DNA from: Campanula takesimana
Taxonomy: Eukaryota > Streptophyta > Magnoliopsida > Asterales > Campanulaceae
NCBI GenBank assembly: GCA_026119855.1
Contig: JAOWBW010000036.1
Coordinates: 1,550,001-1,614,000 of the forward strand
Length of the DNA stretch: 64,000 nucleotides
Reading direction: 5' to 3'
In this document: piece after piece, positions 52,324 through 64,000 of the stretch
Numbering within the stretch: position 1 is the first letter of the stretch
Layout of the letters: the number at the start of each line of letters is the position of its first letter
Notes under the pieces: generated by a model
The model's input: only the letters and a program-made list of their open reading frames with translations
The model's database searches: none
Told to the model about the DNA's origin: nothing
Made by a program: the position numbers and the translations under genes

Positions 52324-53841
52324 TGTTGGGTTTCCAAGTAACATGCGCAGCGGAATTTAGCATTTTAAAATTTTAAGAAACCCAAAGCCATGGATCCGTT
52401 CATATGATTAAATCAAATACAACAAGATGAATAGAGGAATAACTAACCCTTGATGGCTATTAAATTTTCTCTTGGTCTTTGGTGGAGATTTGAAGGCTTG
52501 ATCACGATCACAAAGCTTGAACACGAACTTTGAAAATGATGATTTTCACCCTCTAGCGGTATCCACACTTCGAACGAATATCAAAGGAGCTTCTTTGATC
52601 TTGGTTGCTAGACCAATATTATGAAACACACTTTCACAATATAATAAAGAATTATATGGAATTTTTGTGAATTATTTTGTTCCTCAATCAAGGATATCTT
52701 AGAACAAAATAAATTCTCTCTCAAACTCTTTGAGACTCACAAAAGCACTTGTTTTTATGGTCTGGCCGAATTGGGGTTTTTATACACAATTAAGACATAT
52801 TCCAAATAGGAATCTTGTGCCAAAAACCTTCCTAAATCGAATTAGGAATTTTCCTGTCGGCAGCACCAGTCGCCCGCCTGTAAAGGACCAGGCGCCCGCT
52901 TGAATGACCAGAAGGTCCTTGTCTTTCTGGAATTGGTTCAGGCGCCCGCCTGGTCTGAACCAAGCGCCCGCTCGGTAGACCAAACAGCCCAGATTGTTTC
53001 CAGAAATTCCTCCAAGGTCCTTTGACTCTAAATTCCAACATAGTCCTCTTATTAAAGATTCGTTCTATTGTGTGTGACCCTCTAGGATTATACTATGTTG
53101 GCAATGGGCTCAAACATGATCCCATAAGATATGATTAGGTTCTAGCAAACCGTCATATCTACCTAAATAGTATAACTAGATACAAGTTCGCATTCCTTTA
53201 GAATATGTCACAATCCCTTTGTCCACGATGTCATTGAACACAGGTCATGGTCAAACAGTCAACTTGTTTTGTTCAATACTTTCTCGATTCCGAATATGTT
53301 GATAATTCAAATGCTATTGATCCAATCAATCCATTTGAGTCCGGCCGAACATTTCATCAACATCATTCCTTCGAGGGGCCCAAGCTTGACATCTCTCCGT
53401 GGAGGGACAAATCCATTTAGCTTATTATTCTTCCCAACGGGAATCCGATTATGCCAATCATACCCTTTATAACTACCGTGTTAAGGTAGCGTTTGAATAT
53501 GTCAAACACAATGTTCATCAAGTGGAAGACTATAATAACTTCATGTCTAAGGATTCAAATGACATAACTAATATGAGATATATGTATGACATAGACCATG
53601 ACATAAATCTCATACAGCGGGTCATGTCCAGTACCTTGTTCCAAACAAGTACCCATAAATCTAACATGATCATCCCATGATCATTTAGCCTTTATACTAG
53701 TGCTTTAACAAGTACTAGGGACGGGGATTATTATAAGTAAACATGAACAACAATAATAATCAAAACATCTCTTTATTGATATGAAATAAATGATAACAAT
53801 TACAACGTTTATTAAACGTGCCTAGGGCACCACTACCAACA
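52324..53841 (-). repeat. Copia 5' LTR
   Basis: 1518 bp, the same length as the 3' LTR at 45241-46758; about 11 substitutions by eye. CpG-rich cluster at 52861-52978. Confidence 0.94.
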
Positions 53842-54796
53842 GCTACCGAATGGTGTGGTCATATGATTTGCATTCTCCATTGAGAATCACCTCAAAGACT
53901 TTCTCGACACATTCTGCCTGTGAAAGAAACAACTGTCATGGCTTCTTATCCCAGTCGATCTGCATGCCAAGATTTGCTAGCCTCCCTCACATCATACATC
54001 GCAAACTGTTCTGGTAACTGCCCTTTCAATCTGTTTACCTCTTTATCACAAGAGTCCGCTATTAACATGTTGTACACATATAATAACAATATTATAAAAC
54101 CATTGCCAAACCTCTTGAGGTAGTAACAATGATTCATCTCACACCTAACAAACTATATGTCCTATATGAATCCATTAAGTTTTGTACTGTCTCAGAGCTT
54201 ATTAAGTCCATACGAGCTCTTTTAGAACCTACAAATGAGTCAAGTATTATATTTAGACAAGTAACCATGTGGTTGTTTGTATCATGTAAATATCATCCTC
54301 CAAATCTCCATGGAAAAAAGGCGTTGTTACATCCACTGTTCAAGCAACAAGATTTCTACAACTACTATTCTCAAAACCATTTTGATAGTAGTTAACTTCG
54401 CAGCAAGAATGAAAACAACGGTGTACAAGCTCGCTACGATTAGCCTTTGCATAACTCACCGGCTCCCCAACATATGTAAGTAATAAATATTGATTAGAGG
54501 GAGTAAACCTATCATGAGATTCACACACTCTACTGGATCTATGCATGCAGTGAATTCTCCGGTCCTGAATTATGTGGTTCATCTTTATCGCGGTCAACCT
54601 AAATCGTGCTTGTATCTCCTAAGCTAGGAATATCCAGCTCAACAACCGTAATAACCTCAAGTTCCGAACTAACCCCATCATACTGACCCTTTTCTACCAT
54701 TGCACATAACGTGTTCATTACATATGACATCTCGACTATGAATAATTTTTCGACGCTGCTCATCTCAAAATTTATACCCAAAGTCACCCTCATCAT
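53842..54796 (-). pseudogene. Old copia relic: integrase-RT linker and RT
   Basis: On the minus strand, decayed but readable: SNQYLLLTYVGEPVSYAKA (integrase-RT linker, near 54510), then broken pieces of 'LEQLDVKTTFLHGDLEDDIYM' type near 54310-54390, YLKRFGNGFIILLLYVYNML near 54110 (RT active-site region, YVDD reads YVYN) and DKEVNRLKGQLPEQFAM near 54030. Many frameshifts and stops. It ends at the younger copia insertion and continues at 45240. Confidence 0.7.
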
Positions 54797-54885
54797 ACCT
54801 AATAAATGTACTATTTACAGACTTGACATCCAATTTGATTCTATTACCAGAGTCTATATGAACATATGAAACATAACTCTTTCTA

Positions 54886-54980
54886 TATATGTGTGTGTGT
54901 GTGTGTGTGTGTCTGAGTATACACGCGCGCACACACACACACATATATACATATACACACACACACACACATACATATTG
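54886..54980. repeat. GT/CA microsatellite
   Basis: (TG)n followed by CGCGCG and (AC)n/(AT) runs; forms an imperfect palindrome. Confidence 0.95.
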
Positions 54981-55342
54981 GTCAACTCATGTTAACTTTT
55001 TTCATCCATTGATGACAATATAATAATCACACTAATTTAAAAACTTATTATTAATAAATCACTTGATGATTTATCAATAATTTTTAAAATTTAGTTAGGA
55101 TGATTAAATCGATATCAGTGGATGATTAAAGTTTGTTTTGACTATGAAAAATTAAATGAGACATACTTTATGTTATAGATGGAGTATTTTGTATTTTACC
55201 CCATTTATCATGAACGTGTATAATACGCTAACTACGGTTAATTTCCTCTTTGCCATTATTTAATTATTTATGATACTTTGACCAGTAAGTCCCTCAGCCA
55301 AATGAAAACGACTAATAAGGACATACATTGTGGAAACTCGCC
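54981..55342. other. No feature recognised
   Basis: AT-rich sequence with no ORF, repeat or terminal motif that I can identify. Confidence 0.6.
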
Positions 55343-55347
55343 AAAAG

Positions 55348-57753
55348 TGTCGCGCCCCAAAAATACCAAATTCCATAAATATCAAAATAGCATAATATAC
55401 ATCTCAAAATGCTAAATACCGAACCAGGCGCGTGAACTCTGCTATAAAACCAACATTTCCATATGCATGTCGATGACAAAACCACATCAACTATCGAGAC
55501 TATACCTCAACGAGGTTATAACTCGGAGACTATTTACAAGTGCGCAAGCAAGAACAACCAACCATATATATACCCAAATGACAACTGTACTTACATAACA
55601 CTATACAATCACGGCCTCACAACAAGAATACACAAAGGCTCCGTAGAGCAACTACCCCAAAAGAGTATAACCTGCTCCGAACAGTCCCACAACGACATCT
55701 GCTCTCACAACTTATTACCTTTAGCTTTCCTGTAAACTAAGGAAAACAACATTGAAAGGAACGGGGTGAGATAAATCTCAGTAGGTTACTAATGCAGCTA
55801 CATGGCATGCTATCATACGTATCAACTGAATAAGTAAATCATATAACAACAAATGAGAAAGCTCCCTATCGCCAACCGTCCCATACCAGTTGGAAATAAC
55901 GACTAACTCATCATGCAGCACACAAGACTGAAATAAACACGTTACAAAGGATACTGAGCCAAGGTTTACCGAAATAACATAACCGTCTGAGAATACCATC
56001 TGAGAAAACCAGTTGAGTAGCATAAATAGCTGAAGTCGGGATCCCGAAAATCAAACCATAACCATAAGAACCAAAGTAACAACGGGGGGAATATGACACA
56101 AAGTCATAACTCAAGGCTCACATAAAGGAGCTAATTCATCCCATCCAAGGCCAATCTGGAATGGGGAAAAAAGGTACCAGTGGGAACATTATAATGAACT
56201 TGACTCGGGTGCCATTATAATCTCCTACCACTGCCTGACTCAACCAAGTAAGACCAGCTGGACTTTAAACGAAAGCACAATCAGTATATGATTCCAAAAT
56301 AGGGAACCATACCAAGTACATCATAAAGATGATAAACTACTCATAAAGAGCCGAACAACGATAAACAGGAGTTGCTCATAAAGATCCCAACAATAGTGAA
56401 CCTTTAACACATTATGATTCCAAAGTAGGGAATCATGCCAAACACATCAGAAATATGATAACCACGAGTTACTCATAAAGAGTACGATAACTATGAACCC
56501 AATCATTTCTTTATGCTTATAATTCCCAAGTAGGGAATACGAATAAATACACCATCAAGATGCTACACAAATCCGTAGGGTAACTTAACCACCATTTTAC
56601 ACCTTGTATCCGTTCATAACCGAACCCAATCCTAACACTCTTGTGTTCCACAACGCCTATCTAGGTACCCTAGAATAGGGCTCAAATCCTCGACAAAGAC
56701 TGAACCTTAAATCAATTCAATTGGAACAATTCAACTTTTCCAGTCAACTGTGCGGCCGCCCACACCAAAGTGTGCGGTCGCTCACCTCAGCTCACCCAGG
56801 CTCTAAAACCTTCCAGATAGAGTGTGCGGTCGCCGGCCCTATTTGGGCGGTCGCCCAACACACTTTTCCCCCAAAAATCCGATTCTTTTATACTCCTTCT
56901 GTTTCACCGTCTCAAAATTACTATTGCAACTTCCAACCTTAAGTATATAACCCACAAAACTGGTTCTAATTATAAGAACACCCAAAGTTAACCAATATAG
57001 TAATTAGCCCAAATACTTCCTATCTTATTTATATAAACCCATAAAATGATTCCAACAGTCCGAATACCCACAAAATAGCCTAAATACAATTAACTCCAAT
57101 ACTCCCATAAAATAACAATTACCACAAATATATCACATATAATATGCATGAGCAATATTATAATTTAAAGGGGAGTAGTAACTTACTTGCTACGAAAATA
57201 GTACCGATGACAAAATGTTCTGACGTGGTAGACTTGATCTACTCGACGCTACGAACATTTTGGTGAAGTCGGATCTTAAAACTGAGTAATAATTAGTGAG
57301 AAATTGAAGAGAGTATGAGTCAAAACTCATACTCTTCGATAGAACAGATGAAGAAGGAAGAAGAAAAGAAAAGAAAAGGGAAAGTTTCTTCTGCGCAGAG
57401 AGAGGAAGGGAATTGGGTTTAATAATTTCCAAGTTACACTTAAGCCCCTCGAAGTTAATCAATTACATTTAAACCCCAAGGTTTTAACTTTAACACTTAA
57501 CCCCCTTATCATTATTTACAAATAATAACTCAACTATTTTAACTTCTACTCATGCTAATTAAACATTTTGCAACCCAAATACGTTTATTTAATATTTTAA
57601 TAGATCAAGTAAGTCTTTTAAAATAATCAAACTAACACAAATTAACTTATAAAATAATATTCAGTGTAAATTTTATATAAAATTGGGATGGGTCGTCACC
57701 CACAAGTGCTCAACTTATGACTAAAAATAGTGCCCGGGTTTGGGGTCGTTACA
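55348..57753 (-). repeat. 3' LTR of the minus-strand chromovirus
   Basis: 2406 bp. CpG-rich GCGGCCGCCCA/GCGGTCGC repeats at 56752-56860. Donor CAA|GTAAGT (intron start 57186), acceptor region near 55737, anchor GACCAGCTGGAC near 56251-56262, hairpin 56183-56228. Confidence 0.92.
56183..56228 (-). promoter_or_regulatory. LTR hairpin with covarying stem
   Basis: GGAACATTATAATG pairs with CATTATAATCTCCTACC across 16 bases. Compared with the Tekay and solo LTR A hairpins, ATAGTG/CACTAT is ATAATG/CATTAT here: both sides of the stem changed. The second copy is at 61641-61687. Confidence 0.7.
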
Positions 57754-59039
57754 ATCTACCCTCCTTAAAAAGAATTCGTCCGCGAATTTTAAAGTTATTC
57801 ATCAAGATGATCAAACAACCACGAATACTTTTGTTCCATTTTTTCCCAAAGTTCCCAATCTCAATTTCCATTAATTTGTCTTTAAATAGACTACCACTTA
57901 TGAAACACATACATATCCCACGTATACTCGTATCCTCACTTTTACAAACTCAGAAATTCCCCTTCTTAACTAGAGAAAAACATGCCCAAAAGTATTCATA
58001 AAATCTTTTAAATCAACTATCTTTACAAACAATTCCTCACAACCAAAGTCAGGTTATAATGAAATTGATTCTAACCCAAGCATATACGACCCATATTTCA
58101 TATAAAATCAAGAATATATGGCAAAGATGTCGAAAATCTCATTCAACTTCCTCTTTCTTCCGAGATTTCAAATTCTCGTGACTATCATTCTTTTCAGTTC
58201 ATGTTTGTCACTCTTAGGTAATTCTTTAAAGAAACTAAATCCTTCACTTGATCTTAAGATCGCGTTCTCGATTATCAGCGTCACTTGTTTACCAATCCTG
58301 AATCATAAATAATCTATTTCTGATTAGCTTTAAGCTCTCAATCAACTCTTAAATCATCAACACCCATAAGTTTTATTTTTACAACATCCCAATAGTATTT
58401 GGAATCAACTCCACACACACAGAGTATATCCTTAAAATATATATCAGTCCAAAGGGTTTCCTAATATCATAACAAGACCCCAATAAATATCCATAACACT
58501 CGGAGAAGTCTATTAAGATCAAAATGTACAACAATGGTCCTTATTCTATATTATCTCCACAAGCATCCCATGTAATCATACTACTGCCTGAACAAATAAG
58601 TGAAAGAATAGGACTAACGTTTATTGTCACCCAAGAATTCAATTATATACATGAAAAATTTACCGTAATCAACAATTCGATCAAATATGATTCTTCAAAT
58701 TCATCCCAATATATTTTGTTTCTACTCGAATGGGTAACTTACTTGGTCTCGTGAATCTCTTTAAGTATCTATAGTCAAATTTCCACCACACGTGTTCCAT
58801 TCCACTAAGTCAAATCTCCCAACATCTCTCATTCGGCGGTATCCAACATAATATACACATCTACATGTTCAGTGATTCCACTAATACACTCATCTTTCTT
58901 ATGTGATAAAACATAATACAGTTATGATCTTTGAATTTCTCCACCCACTTGCATTAACTCTTATTTAGTTTTTCTAAGAAAATATATCCATTTAAATAAC
59001 ATAACCACACAAATTCATAATAAGCATACCTAATATGAG

Positions 59040-59600
59040 AAATTGTCTTCGATATATACTCATGCTTGACCTTCAACCAATAATAGCCACTTATCAATCA
59101 AATACCGACTAAACCACTGATCAATTTCAGGAATTGAATAATTCACCAATATAATATAACCTGTAATAATTCATCGTAGTTACCTAGTTGATCTCTCTAT
59201 ATTCCATATAGAATCGTAAAGTAGAATCTCTCTTTATACCAAACAATAACGATGCACCACACTTAGGTATACCTGCTTAATGAATCCTTTATTAAACAGT
59301 CTCTCGGGTTGAATCTTCAACTCTTCTATCTCAACCGATACTATAAGTTCACTGATTCACGTATCAGTATTGTTGTCTATTTCGACTCATCATATAACTC
59401 AAATTCTCTATCAATCAAGCGACATATTGCACCCAGTATAAAGTATACCCAAGATTTCACAATTAATGCGTACATCTCTCGGTTTTGGTGTAGACGTTCT
59501 ACCGTCAATTAAATTGGCTAAATTCCCAACACAACCTTATAATAATACTTTTCGGATTTCCAATACAGAACATGAACGCTGAGTATACATCTAGTATGCT
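59040..59600 (-). pseudogene. Relic chromovirus protease-RT linker and RT
   Basis: Minus-strand translation, across stops and shifts, gives LEIRKVLL-GCVGNLANLID (compare the linker 'ARKLL.RGCVGYL...' of the Tekay copy at 28525-28575), LKIQPERLFNKGFIKQVYLSV (compare the RT start 'LKVQLQEILDRGFICPSVSS') and IDQWFSRYLIDKWLLL (compare 'FSKLDLRSGYHQ'). Order and spacing match a chromovirus pol. Heavily mutated. Confidence 0.65.
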
Positions 59601-59798
59601 CCTAAACAAAGTCAAACCTACTAATATAGAAATATTCACCACCAATCGATGGCACACGAGAAGTTCGTGACAGATAGAAAGCTAGGCCACACCACTTATC
59701 ACTTCAATCTCCCGTATAAGTGACATAACTAAATCAACTTATAACTTTTAAGGTGTTATCGCCCATAATTCTATCGGGTTTCTTATATGTACCGGTAG

Positions 59799-60358
59799 TG
59801 ATACAGAAAAATGGAAAATAAAAGTAGGAAATACAAGTGAAACGTTAAAGAGAGATAAACACTCAACACACTTTGGAATCCACCAAAGGTTCCGAGCAAA
59901 CAAAGAAGAAATTCATCTTCTATTAAATGCCAAAGGCTCAAAATACCTCCAAAATCTGAGTTTTCTCCATCACAATTGGGGTTTATATAGGTTAAATGGA
60001 ACATCCCTCCATTCCATAGTCAATGCATGAACAAAGGCGATACATGAACTTAGGAAAACAAAAAGTTGCTGAAAACTGTTATTCTGACAGATTACACCTT
60101 CTGTACCAAAAACTCATTTTCTCCCATTCTAGACCTCGGAACGATGAACCGATTTTTTCCTATGAAAGTAGACACATAGATCTATCCAACGAATATTAAC
60201 ACGCCTTCTGGAACTTTCTGGATCAGAACAGTTAATTCTTCTAAGTTGACTGACAAATCTGGTTCTAAAATATCTTAAACTCAGCTTCATTGAATTTGTT
60301 TTCTTGACCTTTGCTCTGCTCTTCAATGTACTTTTGTCTATGAGATTCTCCTGTGTCA
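59799..60358 (-). mobile_element. Solo LTR, 560 bp, unknown family
   Basis: Minus strand TGACACAG...CTGTATCA, TSD GGTAG (59794-59798, 60359-60363). A TATATAA box on the minus strand near 59983-59989 sets the orientation. No internal domain. Confidence 0.78.
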
Positions 60359-60793
60359 GGTAGCAATCATGTAGTCTCGTATTCGAGAATACACCTCAAC
60401 ATAAATCAAAGAATGAGAGCAAACATGCGTATATCGCACGAAACATTATACACTTTACAAAATAGATACGCCTAAGTCTTCAAAGACTCGCACTCTCGAT
60501 TCTCAAACCAACAAATCCCAATGGAACCAACACTATTAACACCAGTCCCATGCCTGGTATACCATAAGAAAAGGAACACTCAACGTCAATATCACACCCA
60601 TAACTCAACCAACTTCTATTTTAACCTCATCCACTAATTCATTATGCTTCTACTGCCCAAACTTTCCATGACCAAGGAAGCTAAATGACTTCAAGAAAAC
60701 TTAGTTTTCTAAACCGCTCAAAATCATAACACCCAAGTATTGAAACCTATTCAATATCAGAGTTCTTATTCCCTTTCAAGATCTAAAACCATT

Positions 60794-60805
60794 GCTCTGA
60801 TACCA
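60794..60805 (-). promoter_or_regulatory. Primer-binding site, tRNA-iMet (minus-strand chromovirus)
   Basis: GCTCTGATACCA on the plus strand, two bases from the 5' LTR. Confidence 0.92.
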
Positions 60806-60807
60806 AC

Positions 60808-63218
60808 TGTCGCGCCCCAAAAATACCAAATTCCATAAATATCAAAATAGCATAATACATCTCATAATGCTAAATACCGAACCAGGCGCGTGAACTCTGC
60901 TATAAAACCAACATTTCCATATACACGTCGATGACAAAACCACATCAACTATCGAGACTATACCTCAACGAGATTATAACTCGGAGACTATTTACAAGTG
61001 CGGAGGCAAGAACAACCAACCATATATATACCCAAATGACAACTGTACTTATATAACACTATACAATCACGGCCTCACAACAAGAATACACAAAGGCTCC
61101 GTAGAGCAACTACCCCAAAAGAGTATAACCTGCTCCAAACAGTCCCACAACGACATCTGCTCTCCCAACTTATTACCTTTAGCTTTCCTGTAAACTAAGG
61201 AAAACAACATTAAAAGGAACGGGGTGAGATAAATCTCAGTAAGTTACTAATGCAGCTACATGGCATGATATCATACGTATCAACTGAATAAGTAAATCAT
61301 ATAACAACAAATGAGAAAGCTCCCTATCGCCAACCGTCCCATACCAGTTGGAAATAACGACTAACTCATCATGCAGCACACAATACTGAAATAAACACGT
61401 TACAAAGGATACTGAGCCAAGGTTTACCGAAAGAACATAACCGTATGAGAATACCATCTGAGAAAACCAGTTGAGTAGCATAAATAGCTGAAGCCGGGAT
61501 CCCGAAAACCAAACCATAACCATAAGAACCAAAGTAACAACGGGGGGAATATGACACAAAGTCATAACCCAAGGCTCACACAAGGGAGCTAATTCATCCC
61601 ATCCAAGGCCAATCTGGAATGGGGAAAAAAGGTACCAGTGGGAACATTATAATGAACTTGACTCGGGTGCCATTATAATCTCCTACCACTGCCTGACTCA
61701 ACCAAGTAAGACCAGCTGGACTTTAAACGAAAGCACAATCAGTATATGATTCCAAAATAGGGAACCATACCAAGTACATCATAAAGATGATAAACTACTC
61801 ATAAAGAGCCCAACAACGATAAATAGGAGTTGCTCATAAAGAGCCCAACAACAGTGAACCTTTAACACATTATGATTCCAAAGTAGGGAATCATGCCAAA
61901 CACATCAGAAAGATGATAACCACGAGTTACTCATAAAGAGTACGATAACTATGAACCCAATCATTTCTTTATGCTTATGATTCCCAAGTAGGGAATACGA
62001 ATAAATACACCATCAAGATGCTACACAAATCCGTAGGGTAACTTAACCACCATTTTACACCTTGTATCCGTTCATAACCGAACCCAATCCTAACACTCTT
62101 GTGTTCTACAACGCCTATCTAGGTACCCTAGAATAGGGCTCAAAGCCTAGACAAAGACTGAACCTTAAATCAATTCAATTGGAACAATTCAACTTTTCCA
62201 GTTAACTGTGCGGCCGCCCACACCAAAGTGTGCGGTCGCTCACCTCAGCTCACCCAGGCTCTAAAACCTTCCAGATAGAGTGTGCGGTCGCCGGCCCTAT
62301 TTGGGCGGTCGCCCAACACACTTTTCAACCAAAATCCGATTCTTTTATACTCCTTCTGTTTCACCGTCTCAAAAGTACTATTGCAACTTCCAACCTTAAG
62401 TATATAACCCACAAAACTGGTTCTAATTATAAGAACACCCAAAGTTAACCAATATAGTAATTAGCCCAAATACTTCCTATCTTATTTATATAAACCCATA
62501 AAATGATTCCAACAATCCGAATACCCACAAAATAGCCTAAATACAATTAACTCCAATACTCCCACAAAACAACAATTATCACAAATATATCACATATAAT
62601 ATGCATGAGCAATATTATAATTTAAAGGGGAGTAGTAACTTACTTGCTACGAAAATAGTACCGAAAATAGTACCGATGACAAAATGTTCTTGCATGCTAG
62701 ACTTGATCTACTCGACGCTACGAACATTTTGGTGAAGTCGGATCATAAAACAGAGTAATAATTAGTGAGAAATTGAAGAGAGTATGAGTCAAAACTCATA
62801 CTCTTCCGACAGAACAGAAGGAGAAGGAAGAAGAAAAGAAAAGGGAAAGTTTCTTCTGCGCAGAGAGAGGAAGGGAATTGGGTTTAATAATTGACAAGTT
62901 ACACTTAGGCCCCTCCAAGTTAATCAATTACATTTAAACTCCAAGGTTTTAACTTTAACACTTAACCCCCTTATCATTATTTACAAATAATAACTCAACT
63001 ATTTCAACTTCTACTCATGCTAATTAAACATTTTGCAACCCAAATACTTTTATTTAATATTTTAATAGATCAAGTAAGTCTTTTAAAATAATCAAACTAG
63101 CACAAATTAACTTATAAAATAATATTCAGTGTAAATTTAATATAAAATTGGGACGAGTCGTCACCCACAAGTGCTCAACTTATGACTAAAAATAGTGCCC
63201 GGGTTTGGGGTCGTTACA
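60808..63218 (-). repeat. 5' LTR of the minus-strand chromovirus
   Basis: 2411 bp; same features as 55348-57753: CpG-rich repeats near 62207-62316, donor at 62643, hairpin 61641-61687. A 14-bp local duplication (CCGAAAATAGTA) occurs near 62650-62675. Confidence 0.92.
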
Positions 63219-63223
63219 AAAAG

Positions 63224-63630
63224 TCCTTAGAATATTCGATGGACTAGATAGCCCCTACAAGCCGACACGCGCGCACATGAGAGGCCAGCAAATCGAAAAA
63301 ATGATACGAAACCACTGTTTTAATCGTGTCGTCAAGACGCATCAAACCAGTTCAGCCAACACATAATTCAAATTTTAGAAGTAAAATTTTTGAGAAATCA
63401 ATTTTCATTCTTAACTGATTTCATAGTTGTGTGATTTCACAATTATCATTTTTAATTTTTTTTACTTTAAAAATTATTTCTCAACTAATTTCACAGTTGT
63501 GTGATTTTACAACTGTGTGACGCTATATATTCTTTAATTAAACTTAGACATTCATTTCTCACCAGTGGGTAACCCGTGCTCTGCACGGGAAACTAATTTA
63601 TCAATTTTAGTATCTTTTGTTTATTTTATA
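63224..63630. other. No gene; inverted motifs
   Basis: AT-rich. CACAGTTGTGTGATTTTACAACTGTGTG near 63492-63519 can fold, and CCCGTGCTCTGCACGGG (63570-63586) is a near-perfect palindrome of the type seen at ends of some plant DNA transposons. No complete element was found. Confidence 0.5.
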
Positions 63631-64000
63631 TTTTTATTTAATAGTATTAGTTAATCTTAAATCATAATAATTGTATAGTTTTTAACTATAATAGATAACT
63701 ATAACTATAATAATTAATTATTAATAGTTAAATATAATTGTTAAAACAAATAGTTATTAACTATTAATAGTTAAGTATATTAGTTAGTTATTTATAATGA
63801 AATATAATAGTTAACTATAACAGTTAACTATAATAGTAACTAGTATAACACTTAACTAATACTATTATAAGTATAAGTTAACTATAATAGTAACTACTAT
63901 AATTAACTATTATAGTAACTATTACTATTATAAGTAATAGTTAACTATTATAGTAACTATTATTATTATAAGTATTATTTATTATAATAGTTAAATATAA
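63631..64000. repeat. AT-rich degenerate simple repeat
   Basis: Irregular repetition of AGTTAACTATAAT/ATAGTAACTATTA words up to the window end; low complexity. Confidence 0.85.

Larger units (their letters stand above)
45241..53841 (-). mobile_element. Ty1/copia retrotransposon, young but defective
   Basis: 8601 bp. LTRs of 1518 bp each, TSD GCTAC (45236-45240, 53842-53846), iMet PBS at 52322-52311, PPT GGGCAAGTGGGAGAT just before the 3' LTR, one gag-pol frame with one frameshift and one nonsense codon. By eye 11 bases differ between the LTRs (about 0.7%). The gag start (MSLRSILEKDKLEENGTNFM) resembles Angela/Tork-type copia elements; lineage not certain. It inserted into an older copia relic. 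Confidence 0.94.
57754..60807 (-). other. Internal region of the minus-strand chromovirus
   Basis: 3054 bp, AT-rich, no frame longer than about 95 codons that resembles a protein. The PPT is at 57754-57771 and the PBS at 60794-60805. Gag, integrase and chromodomain cannot be recognised; they are deleted or decayed beyond reading by eye. Confidence 0.8.
55348..63218 (-). mobile_element. Chromovirus (Tekay-like) with relic pol, non-autonomous
   Basis: TSD AAAAG (55343-55347, 63219-63223). LTRs of 2406 and 2411 bp (minus strand TGTAACGACCCC...GGGGCGCGACA), iMet PBS (60805-60794), PPT TTTTTAAGGAGGGTAGAT at the far end. The internal region is only 3.05 kb and has no open pol. Relic RT and protease-RT linker sequence can be read at 59040-59600. 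LTRs differ by roughly 2% by eye, much less than the decay of pol suggests. A solo LTR (59799-60358) lies inside. Confidence 0.9.

Noticed and set aside
57754..60807. LARD-type non-coding interior
   Set aside because: Minus-strand translation still shows chromovirus linker and RT remnants in order, so it is a decayed pol and not a conserved non-coding domain.

Overview
This window is nuclear DNA of a flowering plant (probably a eudicot; the species cannot be told from the sequence). The evidence is stacked plant-type LTR retrotransposons primed by initiator tRNA-Met or tRNA-Asp, Stowaway-like MITEs, a Mutator-like element carrying a plant DUF641/GIL1 gene piece, and one plant gene with GT-AG introns. 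There is no sign of bacterial, organellar or autonomous viral sequence.

Layout. (1) 70-37853 is a nest at least four insertions deep, each layer dated by its target-site duplication (TSD). The outer shell is a minimal chromovirus-derived LTR element (TSD CAAAG) whose internal region is only a primer-binding site plus polypurine tract (136 bp). Its 5' LTR was split by a SIRE/Sirevirus-lineage Ty1/copia element (879-36360, TSD (A/G)CGAG). That element was hit by solo LTR A (3569-6050, minus, in gag), solo LTR B (11793-15701, inside an intron of the envelope-like gene) and a Tekay-type chromovirus (17537-33543, inside the envelope-like exon). The chromovirus 5' LTR was in turn split by an Athila-type gag-pro element (19325-26682) whose two LTRs appear identical except for one base in a C run. 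(2) 37854-39231 holds a tandem array of MITE ends and unassigned sequence. (3) 39242-40344 is a Pack-MULE with 224-bp terminal inverted repeats, a 10-bp TSD and a captured GIL1 fragment. (4) 40961-43987 (minus) is the only apparently intact host gene: three exons, 153 codons, with two MITEs and a tandem duplication in its introns. (5) 44697-54796 is an old copia relic (minus) split by a younger copia element (45241-53841, minus, TSD GCTAC). (6) 55348-63218 (minus) is a chromovirus with similar LTRs but a ruined pol, itself carrying a 560-bp solo LTR (59799-60358). (7) 63224-64000 is unassigned and ends in AT-rich simple repeat.

How the parts work together. The retroelements carry the usual gag, protease, integrase, RT and RNase H modules, but nearly every polyprotein here is broken by stops, frameshifts or insertions; the Athila-type gag-pro frame is the only long open one and lacks RT and integrase. 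The most interesting signals are non-coding. The chromovirus LTRs and the outer element share an apparent leader intron (consensus donor downstream of the TATA box, acceptor near the LTR 3' end). Inside it, the four chromovirus LTR families carry a GTCCAGCTGGT(T/C) anchor followed by a hairpin whose stem covaries. Several unrelated families carry CpG-dense short repeats. The copia leader at 50732-52310 has three hairpins with the same CUCC loop and different, compensated stems. The SIRE envelope-like gene has a retained, in-phase intron.

All divergence figures are counts made by eye; no alignment or database search was run.
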